A DNA stretch of 32,063 nucleotides, taken from contig JAEOTQ010000191.1 of the NCBI GenBank assembly GCA_016839785.1, positions 1 to 32,063 on the forward strand, written 5' to 3'. Source of the stretch: Candidatus Hodarchaeota archaeon. GTDB lineage: Archaea > Asgardarchaeota > Heimdallarchaeia > Hodarchaeales > Hodarchaeaceae. The number at the start of each line of letters is the position of its first letter. Position 1 is the stretch's first letter. This document shows, one piece after another, positions 8,271 through 16,329 of this stretch. A program made the translations under genes and the position numbers. The notes beneath the pieces were generated by a model. It saw only the letters and a program-made list of their open reading frames with translations. It did no database searches and had not been told where the DNA came from.

Positions 8271-9470
8271 ATGATAGATTTTTCACTTGCAGAAGAACAA
8301 ATTATGCTCCGAGATAGCGTTAGAGATTTCACAGAACGTGAAATAGCCCCTAAAGTTAGCGACTATGATAAACAACAAAAAAGTCTTTATCCTGAAGTTC
8401 TTCCTAAAATGGGAGAGTTAGGTATACTTGGAGTATGTATACCTGAAAAATATGGTGGAGCAGGTTTTGATAATATCGCTCTTGCTCTTGTATGTGAAGA
8501 ATTAGAGCGAATTGATACCTCCTTAAGGGTAATTATGTCTGTTCATACTGCCTTGAACAGCTATACACTTTGGCAATGGGCAACGTCAGACCAGAAAGAA
8601 AAATATCTAATTCCACAAGCACAAGGAACAAAAATTGGTGCATTTGGTTTAACAGAGCCAGAGTGTGGTTCTGATGTTGCAAATTTACAAACACGAGCAG
8701 TCCGAGAAGGGGATGAATATATTTTAAACGGAGCAAAGCAATGGATTAGTCTTGTCGATGTAGCGGATAATTTTCTGATTTTTGCACGATTAGGAAAAGA
8801 AAAAGGTTACAAGAGTATTGTTGGATTTATTGTTGAAAAAAAATATCCAGGTGTCTCGACTAATTCTTTCCACGATAAATTAGGGATTAGAACAGGGGAT
8901 ACAGGTGAGATTATACTGCAGAATGTCAGAGTTCCAGCAGAGAATCTTCTTGGAAAAGAAACTGAAGGCTTTAAAATTGCTATGACTGCACTTGACAATG
9001 GCCGCTATACAGTTGCTGCTGGAGCTGTTGGTTCAATCAGAGCTAGTCTCGAAGCAGCAACAAAATATTCTCATGAAAGAAAAGCTTTCGGCCAAGAAAT
9101 TGGAAAATTACAATTAATTCAAGAACACATTGCATATATGCAAGCAGGATATGACCAGTCTCAGCTATTGGTATTTAAAGCAGGATGGGTAAGAAACCAA
9201 GGAATTCCAAGTACACGAGAAACAAGTATGGCAAAGTGGCAAGCTACAAATCATGCTTCTGATGCAGCCAATAGAGCGATCCAAATTCATGGAGCAATGG
9301 GATATAGTGGCGATTTCCCAGTAGAACGATCCTGGAGAAATGCACGTGCAAATACAATTCTAGAAGGGACAAATGAGATTCATAAACTAATTCAAGCTTC
9401 CTTCATACTTGGATATCGAAAGAAAGCAGAACTTCGATGCGAAATACCTCCATATAAATCAGGAGAATGA
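8271..9470 (+). CDS. Acyl-CoA dehydrogenase, glutaryl-CoA dehydrogenase-like
   Basis: This 399-residue FAD-dependent acyl-CoA dehydrogenase has the signatures GAFGLTEPECGSD (from residue 123) and a catalytic glutamate at E365 in ILEGTNEIH. Relative to human glutaryl-CoA dehydrogenase (alignment from memory), Glu87 and the carboxylate-binding Arg94 are kept here as E79 and R86 in ELERIDTSLR. This favours a dicarboxylyl-CoA substrate, and glutaryl-CoA is the expected intermediate here. Two other human active-site residues differ: Ser95 corresponds to V87 and Tyr369 to L364, so whether it decarboxylates to crotonyl-CoA or stops at glutaconyl-CoA is open. It stands alone on the plus strand between minus-strand units. 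An AGGTTGGATG stretch precedes the ATG. Electrons would leave through ETF, which is not encoded here. Confidence 0.88.
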   Translation: MIDFSLAEEQIMLRDSVRDFTEREIAPKVSDYDKQQKSLYPEVLPKMGELGILGVCIPEKYGGAGFDNIALALVCEELERIDTSLRVIMSVHTALNSYTLWQWATSDQKEKYLIPQAQGTKIGAFGLTEPECGSDVANLQTRAVREGDEYILNGAKQWISLVDVADNFLIFARLGKEKGYKSIVGFIVEKKYPGVSTNSFHDKLGIRTGDTGEIILQNVRVPAENLLGKETEGFKIAMTALDNGRYTVAAGAVGSIRASLEAATKYSHERKAFGQEIGKLQLIQEHIAYMQAGYDQSQLLVFKAGWVRNQGIPSTRETSMAKWQATNHASDAANRAIQIHGAMGYSGDFPVERSWRNARANTILEGTNEIHKLIQASFILGYRKKAELRCEIPPYKSGE

Positions 9471-9512
9471 ATTTTTCAAGATCTTATAATCAGAAAAGCT
9501 ATTATCTAAATC

Positions 9513-10724
9513 TTACATCCTCAATCCACCATCTACTTGGAGGATAGATCCAGTCATATAGTCAGAATCAGAACTAGCTAAAAATACAGCAATCTTAGCT
9601 ACATCTACAGGATATCCAATTCGCATTTGTGGGATCTGAGCAATTGTTTGCTCCTTATAGACTGCTGGTGTACCTGCAGTCATTGCTGTATCAATATATC
9701 CTGGCATTATACAATTCACGTTAACTTTATAACGAGCTAGTTCTCTTGCTGCGGTCTTTGAAAGAGCAATGGTTCCCCATTTAGATGCTGCATACGCTGC
9801 TTGGCCAACATTACCATATTTTGCAGCTGTTGACGTGAAATTGATGATCTTTCCACCAAGAGGTCTTTTCTTCATAAAATGAGGAGCGATAGCACGGATA
9901 CAATTGAATGTACCAGTTAAATTGATATTGATAACTGAATTCCAGATATCATCAGTCATTTTTGCGATTAAAGCACTACGAGTAATACCAGCGTTGTTTA
10001 CAAGTATATCCACTCTTTGATAATTTTCTAATGCTTCCCTCACTAAACGATTGACCTCTTCAACATTTGAAACGTCACATGTAATCGCAATAGCCTCTCC
10101 TCCTAACTCCATAATCTCATTCACAAGAGAATCAATGTCTGATTTTGTCCTAGCTGCGACAACAACCTTTGCTCCTTCTCTTGCGTATTCCAAGGCAATT
10201 TCTCTACCAATCCCTTTCCCTGCTCCTGTCACAATAGCCACTTTATTCATTAATCTTTTTGCCTTAACTTTAAACTCTTCAGTCACAGCAAGTTCTTCAG
10301 AGGAGATTGTTATGTCTTTACCTCTTAGAACTCGATAAATCACTCTATCTCCCTCGATAACCTCTGGTTTTACCAGTACATCCTCACCAATCTTAAGTGG
10401 ATCAGTAACGTCATCTACCCAAGCTACTACTCTCCCACCTTCCTTTAGATCAACAACTGTTACTGTGTATGGAGCAAAACGTTCAAAACCTGCAGGAGGG
10501 ATATGGACTTCAGAAAATGACAAAACTTTACCTTTTCCTGAAAACTCTGAAGGTTCTATGAATTTATCTGTAAGACATTCTTTACAAGTTGCTCTAGGAG
10601 GATAATAGAGAGTTGAACATTGACTACACTTCGTTCCTTCTAGCCTTCCTTCTCTCAAAGCTTTCAAAAAGCGCTCACCAATCTTTGATTGGGAAATATA
10701 GTTCTTATAACCAAATTGTTTCAT
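9513..10724 (-). CDS. DUF35 zinc-ribbon/OB-fold protein fused to a short-chain dehydrogenase/reductase
   Basis: This 403-residue fusion has two modules. Residues 1 to about 150 form a DUF35 (acyl-CoA-binding Zn-ribbon plus OB-fold) module with C33, C36, C47 and C50 as zinc ligands. From residue 159 comes a full SDR: TGAGKGIG at 166-173, NNAG at 243-246, and S298, Y311, K315 as the catalytic triad. The SDR would interconvert 3-hydroxyacyl- and 3-oxoacyl-CoA; DUF35 proteins partner with thiolases and hold the CoA ester. The ATG at 10724 has AGGTGA just upstream and sits 10 bases after the thiolase stop, so a longer start at 10778 is rejected. Separate DUF35, thiolase and SDR subunits occur together in BbsAB/BbsCD of anaerobic toluene degradation; here two of them are one polypeptide. 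Confidence 0.88.
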   Translation of the reverse strand: MKQFGYKNYISQSKIGERFLKALREGRLEGTKCSQCSTLYYPPRATCKECLTDKFIEPSEFSGKGKVLSFSEVHIPPAGFERFAPYTVTVVDLKEGGRVVAWVDDVTDPLKIGEDVLVKPEVIEGDRVIYRVLRGKDITISSEELAVTEEFKVKAKRLMNKVAIVTGAGKGIGREIALEYAREGAKVVVAARTKSDIDSLVNEIMELGGEAIAITCDVSNVEEVNRLVREALENYQRVDILVNNAGITRSALIAKMTDDIWNSVININLTGTFNCIRAIAPHFMKKRPLGGKIINFTSTAAKYGNVGQAAYAASKWGTIALSKTAARELARYKVNVNCIMPGYIDTAMTAGTPAVYKEQTIAQIPQMRIGYPVDVAKIAVFLASSDSDYMTGSILQVDGGLRM

Positions 10725-10734
10725 TGTTTCATCT

Positions 10735-11877
10735 TCACCTCGAAAGAATGTGAATAAGGCAATATTGACCGTGTCCACCTATGTTATGTGCTAATCCAAT
10801 CTCTGCTCCATCGACTTGATTCTTTCCTGCTTCTCCACGAAGTTGTTTGACGATTCCATAAACCTGTGAACATCCAGTGGCTCCTATTGGATGTCCTTTT
10901 GCCTTTAAACCACCGTCAACGTTGATAGGAATCTTACCACCAAGATAAGCTTCCTCTACAAACTCTCCCCCTTTCCCTCGGTCTGTAAATCCTAAGTCCT
11001 CATAAGCCATAATTTCAGCAATAGTAAAACAGTCGTGAACTTCTGCAACATCTATATCACTTGGATTAACTTTAGCCTGAGCATATGCTATTTGTGAAGC
11101 CTCTACTGCACTAGATAACGTAGTTAGTTCTGGACGGGTTAACAATGAGAAAGGAGCGGTTGCTGCACCAAGACCCGAAAGCCAAATAGGTGTATCAGAG
11201 AGTTGTTTAGATTTTTCTTCATTTGCTAGAATAATTGCTGCAGAACCATCTGCATTGGCACAGCAATCAAAGAGATGTAGTGGAGAGGCTATAATTTGTG
11301 ATTCTAAGACTCGCTCAATTGTAATTTCCTTTTGAAACATTGCTAATGGGTTCATTGAACCATAATGATGATTTTTAACTGCTACTGAAGCAAGTTGTTC
11401 CGATGTTGTACCGTATTTCGCCATATGAGAGTTTGCATACATTGCATAATAATTAGCAAAAGTTGTCCCAAAAGGAGCTTCGAACTGAACATCACCACTT
11501 CGTCCCATGATCTTGAGGATCTCTGAAGTTGGATTTTCTAGCATTTTCTGTACACCCAGTACTAAGACTATTTCATGCATTCCAGCTGTAATTAAAGCGT
11601 ATGCAGTTCGCAGAGCTGCTGCAGAGCTACCACAAGCTGCTTCTGTAAGCCAAACGGGTTGTGGATTCAAACCAAGATATTCAGTGATCGGTCCAGCAAT
11701 ACTACGTTGAGTCATATAGACTGGTGATGCACCAATAATGGTTGCATCAATATCTTGACGACGAATTCCTGCGTCATTCAACGCTTCAACAAAGGGCTCG
11801 AATGCAAGTTCTTGGACAGTTACATCATCCCGTCTTCCAAATTTACTATGGCCAATTCCGATAATACCTGCTTTCAT
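10735..11877 (-). CDS. Thiolase of the SCP2/DUF35-associated type
   Basis: This 380-residue thiolase is of the non-condensing, SCP-x-like archaeal type. The nucleophile is C82 in TEAACGSSAAA, followed by the AEVHDCFT motif and H329 in KGHPIGATG. The C-terminus ends NIGGHGQYC, where the usual second-cysteine loop is replaced by the glycine-rich form of this subfamily. Such thiolases work with a DUF35 partner, and here that partner is fused to an SDR in the next gene, 10 bases downstream. The pair would oxidise and thiolytically cleave a 3-hydroxyacyl-CoA. Candidate products are benzoyl-CoA from an arylalkyl- or benzoylsuccinyl-type CoA ester, or glutaryl-CoA from 3-oxopimelyl-CoA. The ATG at 11877 gives the canonical start MKAGIIGIGHSKF; an upstream start would add 22 atypical residues. 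Confidence 0.88.
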   Translation of the reverse strand: MKAGIIGIGHSKFGRRDDVTVQELAFEPFVEALNDAGIRRQDIDATIIGASPVYMTQRSIAGPITEYLGLNPQPVWLTEAACGSSAAALRTAYALITAGMHEIVLVLGVQKMLENPTSEILKIMGRSGDVQFEAPFGTTFANYYAMYANSHMAKYGTTSEQLASVAVKNHHYGSMNPLAMFQKEITIERVLESQIIASPLHLFDCCANADGSAAIILANEEKSKQLSDTPIWLSGLGAATAPFSLLTRPELTTLSSAVEASQIAYAQAKVNPSDIDVAEVHDCFTIAEIMAYEDLGFTDRGKGGEFVEEAYLGGKIPINVDGGLKAKGHPIGATGCSQVYGIVKQLRGEAGKNQVDGAEIGLAHNIGGHGQYCLIHILSR

Positions 11878-12018
11878 TATAATTCCATTCCTAAACAAAA
11901 GAAAAATTAATACTGATAATCTTGTTTTACATTTCCTGTTCATTTTTGAACAAGATAGATGTAGTTAAACTTAATAAATCTGTTGGAAAATAGGGAAAGA
12001 AGAAGAGAAATAGTTATA

Positions 12019-13065
12019 TTACTTTTGGCATAAAATAACCGTTCGAACACCTTCGCCACGACGCATAACATCAAAGGCCTCATTTATTTCAGAAAGAGGA
12101 TACTTTGCAGTTACAAGTGGTTCAACCACAATTCGCTTGTTTTTAACTAGCTCAATGATTCTAGGATAATCTACTGTGCGACAACCTAGACTTCCCATAA
12201 GTTCCATCTCACGAAACATTACACGACCAATATCAAAGCCATCCCATCGTTTAGGAGAATAACCAACCGCAACCAATCGGCCACCAGTCCTTAAACTATT
12301 GAATGCTTGTTTAAAGGTAGCTGGATTGCCAATAGCCTCAAATGCAATGTCTGCACCCCCACCTGTAAGTTTTCGAATAGCTCCGACAATTCCACGATCA
12401 TCCATTTCTTTTGCTGATATTGTTTCCACAGCGCCTAATTTTTTGGCAATATCCAATTTTTCAGGTACAATATCGACAGCGATAGGTAAACCACCTGCTA
12501 CTTTAATATTTTGAACTAAATTCAAACCTATCCCACCACAACCGATCACAACAGTCCAATCTCCAGGTTTAACCTGTCCCCGATTTTTAACAGCATGATA
12601 TGGAGTAGAAATTGCATCAGCGATAATACATCCCTCTTCTAATGGAACTTCTGAAGGAAGATGGAAAATATCTTTAGCTGGAACCATAATTTGTTCCGCA
12701 AAACCACCATCAACATTGCTACCAAAGAAGATTTGCTTTGAACAAATATTCTCACGTCCAGTTCTGCACTGAAAACAATTTCCACAGGATATTACGGCAG
12801 GAATTAGGACATGATCACCTTGTTTAAATAGTTTAACATCACCACTTATTTCTTTGACTACCCCTGACATTTCATGTCCTAGAATTAAAGGCGGAGATTT
12901 CCCTGTTGGCACACCATGATCAAGAAATCCCAAATCAGTGTGACATACTCCGCATGCAGTAATATCAACAATTACTTGTCCTGTTACCCCATCAATATTT
13001 GGGGAGTCATAATCATCCACTACTTTTAATGGTTCTTTTACTTTTTCAAAGACAGCAGCTCTCAT
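12019..13065 (-). CDS. had: 6-hydroxycyclohex-1-ene-1-carbonyl-CoA dehydrogenase
   Basis: This 348-residue zinc-dependent medium-chain dehydrogenase would oxidise 6-hydroxycyclohex-1-ene-1-carbonyl-CoA to the 6-oxo compound with NAD+. Catalytic zinc ligands include C38 (ACGVCHTD) and H63-E64 (LGHEMSG). Structural zinc ligands are C94, C97, C100 and C108. The dinucleotide motif GCGGIG is at 175-180. The stretches CGVCHTDLGF and DGGFAEQIMVPA match the Had subgroup closely. The ATG at 13065 is preferred because CAGGAAG lies 8 bases upstream; the ATG at 13092 has no ribosome-binding site. It follows dch by 36 bases on the same strand, and the next pathway step (oah) is encoded about 4 kb away. 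Confidence 0.88.
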   Translation of the reverse strand: MRAAVFEKVKEPLKVVDDYDSPNIDGVTGQVIVDITACGVCHTDLGFLDHGVPTGKSPPLILGHEMSGVVKEISGDVKLFKQGDHVLIPAVISCGNCFQCRTGRENICSKQIFFGSNVDGGFAEQIMVPAKDIFHLPSEVPLEEGCIIADAISTPYHAVKNRGQVKPGDWTVVIGCGGIGLNLVQNIKVAGGLPIAVDIVPEKLDIAKKLGAVETISAKEMDDRGIVGAIRKLTGGGADIAFEAIGNPATFKQAFNSLRTGGRLVAVGYSPKRWDGFDIGRVMFREMELMGSLGCRTVDYPRIIELVKNKRIVVEPLVTAKYPLSEINEAFDVMRRGEGVRTVILCQK

Positions 13066-13101
13066 ATTAACAACTTCCTGTATTGTATTCATTCAAATAA
13101 T

Positions 13102-13890
13102 CTAACGATTTTCCCATTTAGGAGCACGTTTCTCGATAAAAGCTTGTAAACCTTCATTTGCGTCATGTGTTTTCATGAGCTGATTAAGGTAAAGATCCTC
13201 TACTTCATCTAATTTCTTATCAAAATCAGAATCTATACTCATTTTGACTGCTTTTTTAGTGTATTGTAATACAACTTTGCTCAATTTAGTAAATCTGTCA
13301 ATAAATGCAGATACTTCTTGATCATAAGTTTCTAGTGGGAAAACATGATTAACAAGGCCTATTCTATGTGATTCAATAGCATTGATGACTTCCCCCTGTA
13401 ATATAAGTTCAAATGCTTTCTTTTCTCCGAGGATAAAAGGAAATATAACAGCTGATACAGGAGGGAATACTCCTACCTTTATTTCTGGATTTCCAAATTT
13501 AGACTTTTCAGAAGCCAGAATGATATCACAAAACGCAGCTACCTCACAACCTCCTCCTAAAGCTGCTCCTTTAGTGCAAGCTACAGTAGGAATTTTCATT
13601 CGATTTAATCTTTTAAACATTCCATGAAATACTTCTATCATTTTTTTAGCTGTTTCTCCCATATGCTCCCCTACATCTACTCCTGCGGAAAATGATTTGC
13701 CATTGTGACTCAAAACAACTACTTTTAGAGTATCGTCATTTAAAAATTCGTCAAGTGCTTCATTAATCTGTTCCATCATTGCAATATTTAAAATATTCAA
13801 CGAACCGTTGTTAAAAATAATTTTTCCAATATTCCCTTCTTTTTCGATTATAATTAATTTATTGTTCAATTTTCTTCTCCACATCTTCAT
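13102..13890 (-). CDS. dch: Cyclohexa-1,5-diene-1-carbonyl-CoA hydratase
   Basis: This crotonase-family protein of about 255-262 residues would add water to the dienoyl-CoA made by benzoyl-CoA reductase. The oxyanion-hole stretch FSAGVDVGEHMGE and the ALGGGCEVAAFCDIILA motif, followed by FGNPEIKVGVFPPV, resemble Dch more than ordinary enoyl-CoA hydratases. The neighbouring had gene supports this. The start is uncertain. ATG at 13890 and ATG at 13884 lack ribosome-binding sites. A TTG at 13869 has GTGGAG 6-9 bases upstream and begins the protein exactly where the fold starts (NNKLIIIEKEG). A TATA-like TCTATAAT near 13900-13907 would place the transcript start around 13877, which also favours the TTG. 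Confidence 0.85.
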   Translation of the reverse strand: MKMWRRKLNNKLIIIEKEGNIGKIIFNNGSLNILNIAMMEQINEALDEFLNDDTLKVVVLSHNGKSFSAGVDVGEHMGETAKKMIEVFHGMFKRLNRMKIPTVACTKGAALGGGCEVAAFCDIILASEKSKFGNPEIKVGVFPPVSAVIFPFILGEKKAFELILQGEVINAIESHRIGLVNHVFPLETYDQEVSAFIDRFTKLSKVVLQYTKKAVKMSIDSDFDKKLDEVEDLYLNQLMKTHDANEGLQAFIEKRAPKWENR

Positions 13891-14099
13891 TTTTTCTCAT
13901 TATAGAATAATCAGTATTATTATTAATGTCAATCAAGCTAGAGTCTATTTCTGCATCGTTCGCTCTTATAGCGACATAATGATACAATTCTAGTGTCATG
14001 AGATTGTTTAACCAAAACACTACAGTGGAAATTTAATCCTAGTTTAAAGGTTATTCTATAAAATGAGGTCATCGACTAGCATATTACTACCGGTATGTT

Positions 14100-14243
14100 A
14101 TGGGCACCATTCACATTTGCATTAATAATGGGACCTTTAGAATATCCAAATTTGGTCTGTTCGCGAAAATGGGTTTCTCCAGTAATTATGTTGGAAATGA
14201 GCAAGATAGATTATTAGAAAGTTTAAAGCATATTGACTGGTGA
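14100..14243 (+). other. 47-codon open reading frame, unassigned, possible gene remnant
   Basis: An ATG-initiated frame at 14100-14243 encodes a peptide with protein-like composition (KFGLFAKMGFSSNYVGNE, then DRLLESLKHI). The GFS…GNE…DRLLE pattern faintly recalls the end of the CoA-binding domain of NDP-forming acyl-CoA synthetases, but this is too short to assign. There is no clear ribosome-binding site. The rest of 13891-14280 shows only promoter elements. Confidence 0.2.
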
Positions 14244-14251
14244 AAAATTTG

Positions 14252-14260
14252 TATATAAAA
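14252..14260 (+). promoter_or_regulatory. TATA-like box for the HdrD-like gene
   Basis: TATATAAAA is centred about 25 bases before the ATG at 14281. Transcription would begin at or next to the start codon, giving a leaderless mRNA. This supports 14281 (or 14284) as the start and excludes the longer TTG reading at 14233, which would place the TATA box inside the gene. Confidence 0.5.
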
Positions 14261-14280
14261 TAAATAAATGTAGAGTAATA

Positions 14281-15831
14281 ATGATGAACTCAACGAATGA
14301 AATTGTTGACCAAATTAGACAATTCCTCTCAAATTGGCAAGTTTTAACTGACATTGAAGATAGGTATGTATATTCATTTGAGAAGATATATTCTAAAGCA
14401 GCCTATCCATTACCAGATATTGTGGTGAGGATTAATCGACCTGAAGATTCTATAAAATTTTCAGAGTGGATAAAAGATCAGGATCTCACCTTAATTACTA
14501 GAAATTTACGTGGTTCTTGGACTGAAAATGATCATAAAAAAGTAACCATCCTCCTAGATGATATCGTAAGACCTGAAATGAGCAGGATATCAGAGGATCC
14601 AAAGAATTTTAGATATTTGTTTAAGCACAGGATGAATAAAAATGCACATAGTATCTATAATAACATTTCAATGGCTATACATTTTATGATGTCTGAAGAG
14701 AGCTTAAGCACATGTTTACAACGCGATGTTTGGGGAGGATATTGTACTATCACTCCCTCTTATAAGGGAATTGAGACATGGTCTTCTAAAGGAAGATTTC
14801 TCCTAATTAGAGGTTTAACAAGAAGAGATTTAAACCTTTCACAGAAGGTCATTGATGTAATATATGCCTGTAGTAAGTGTGGTAATTGTTTTGGAGAATG
14901 TTTTGAACAAGTAGACTTTCACAAGGCAATTACTCAAATCAGGCAAATTATTGCAGAAAAGAAATTAGCTCCAGAAGTATTTCAAGCGACTGCGAGGAAT
15001 ATCACAACTACTGGAGACCCTGCAGCTACCTCCATTGAAAAGCGTTTTGCATGGTTAAAGAAGGTATCTGATATGAAATTATCGGATAAACCAGACATTC
15101 TCTATTGGGCTGGATGTATGGTCTCATATCGTACTCCTAAATCAGCATTTGCATTTTATAATATTTTAAAAAAGTATCAGGCTGATTTTACAGTTTTGAA
15201 AAAGAACGAAGGATGCTGTGGGTATGTATTATTTTCTTCAGGCTTATGGAAAGAAGCGAAAAAGAATGCAAAAACTATAATCGAAAAAATAGACAAATTA
15301 GGAATTAAACAACTAATTACCCCATGTTCAGGATGTTACTACACATTCACGAAGCTATTTCCAGAGATAGCCGACATTCATCTACCTTGTGAAATTCTCC
15401 ATTCGTCACAATTCATTGAAAATAAATTGAAAAGTGAACAGTTTAGTCTTAAACCAATAAATTCAAGAATCACATATCACGATCCATGTTCACTTGGTAG
15501 ACACTGTGGGGTTTATGACCCCCCTCGTAACATACTGAAAATGATCCCAAATCTCAAAATAACAGAAATGGATCTCAATAGATCTCAAGCACGTTGTTGT
15601 GGAGGGGGAGGTGGATTGTGGAACTACAATCATCAAATTAGTCTAGAAGCGGCATCAACTAGATTGTATGAAGATTTCTTACCATTGAATACCGATATAT
15701 TGACAACAGCTTGTCCACTTTGTCAAATGAACTTCCGAATCACAGCAAAAAGACTTTCTATCCCACTTAAAGTTAATGACATCACAGAAGTAATCGATTC
15801 TGTTTTGATCAGGACTCCTGAAAAGCATTAA
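14281..15831 (+). CDS. HdrD/GlpC-like iron-sulfur oxidoreductase with two CCG domains
   Basis: This 516-residue electron-transfer protein has one CxxCxxCxxxC [4Fe-4S] site (C197, C200, C203, C207). Two CCG (cysteine-rich) domains follow: C279, C312-C313, C349, C352, then C403, C439-C440, C478, C481. CCG domains bind unusual [4Fe-4S] or related centres in heterodisulfide reductase HdrB/HdrD, GlpC and LutA. Residues about 20-75 (DIEDRYVYSFEKIYSKAAYP, then PDIVVRI) look like the first part of a D-lactate-dehydrogenase FAD domain, but the flavin-binding remainder is missing. The usual second ferredoxin site is also absent. It converges with the AOR operon, with stop codons overlapping in TTAA. 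It probably passes electrons between a quinone, thiol or ferredoxin pool and the AOR or benzoyl-CoA reductase; the partner is unknown. Confidence 0.8.
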   Translation: MMNSTNEIVDQIRQFLSNWQVLTDIEDRYVYSFEKIYSKAAYPLPDIVVRINRPEDSIKFSEWIKDQDLTLITRNLRGSWTENDHKKVTILLDDIVRPEMSRISEDPKNFRYLFKHRMNKNAHSIYNNISMAIHFMMSEESLSTCLQRDVWGGYCTITPSYKGIETWSSKGRFLLIRGLTRRDLNLSQKVIDVIYACSKCGNCFGECFEQVDFHKAITQIRQIIAEKKLAPEVFQATARNITTTGDPAATSIEKRFAWLKKVSDMKLSDKPDILYWAGCMVSYRTPKSAFAFYNILKKYQADFTVLKKNEGCCGYVLFSSGLWKEAKKNAKTIIEKIDKLGIKQLITPCSGCYYTFTKLFPEIADIHLPCEILHSSQFIENKLKSEQFSLKPINSRITYHDPCSLGRHCGVYDPPRNILKMIPNLKITEMDLNRSQARCCGGGGGLWNYNHQISLEAASTRLYEDFLPLNTDILTTACPLCQMNFRITAKRLSIPLKVNDITEVIDSVLIRTPEKH

Positions 15832-16313
15832 GTTGCTGATAGCAATTTCTGCATCAATTCTGAAAACTTCTGGGCTGCAGCTTTACGTTTCAGGAAATTC
15901 ATTGTTGTTGCCTCAATAAATTGAAGTGCTTTGGGTTCACAGTTTTTTACACATAATGGATCTCCATCACAAAGATCGCATTTCTTAATTTGTCCATCTA
16001 TACCTAATATAATCCCACCAAAAGGACAATGAGTAACACACAGCTTACAACCAACACATAAATCATAGTTTATTAGCATAGCTCCTGTATTTTCATCTCT
16101 ATATACGGCTCCCATTGGACAAACAGTCTCACAAATTGGATCTTCACACTGTTGGCACACCATCGGTATGTACACTCCTGAACTTTCCCATTTGATCACT
16201 TGTATTCGAGCATGGGCAGGATTACAAACTTTTTCGTGTTGAAGAGAACACACTGTTTCACATATACGACATCCAGAACATTTTTCAGGATTAACAAATA
16301 GGAATTTTTTCAT
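15828..16313 (-). CDS. Four-cluster ferredoxin-like subunit of the aldehyde oxidoreductase
   Basis: This 161-residue protein of the DmsB/HycB/AorA type has four [4Fe-4S] binding sites: C12-C15-C18-C22, C53-C56-C61-C65, C86-C89-C92-C96 and C112-C115-C121-C125. Cysteines are exchanged between sites as is normal for this fold. It is a cytoplasmic electron relay. It starts 16 bases after the AOR stop, and GGAG lies 8 bases before the ATG at 16313, so that start is chosen over the ATG at 16328, which has no ribosome-binding site. A dedicated small subunit next to an AOR is seen in AorAB-type aldehyde oxidoreductases and in BamBC; the AOR's own residues favour the former here. Confidence 0.88.
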   Translation of the reverse strand: MKKFLFVNPEKCSGCRICETVCSLQHEKVCNPAHARIQVIKWESSGVYIPMVCQQCEDPICETVCPMGAVYRDENTGAMLINYDLCVGCKLCVTHCPFGGIILGIDGQIKKCDLCDGDPLCVKNCEPKALQFIEATTMNFLKRKAAAQKFSELMQKLLSAT

Positions 16314-16329
16314 CAGGGTGTTCTCCATT

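Noticed and set aside
14233..14280. Upstream TTG start for the HdrD-like protein
   Set aside because: The TATA-like box at 14252-14260 lies inside this extension, and the added residues match nothing in the family.
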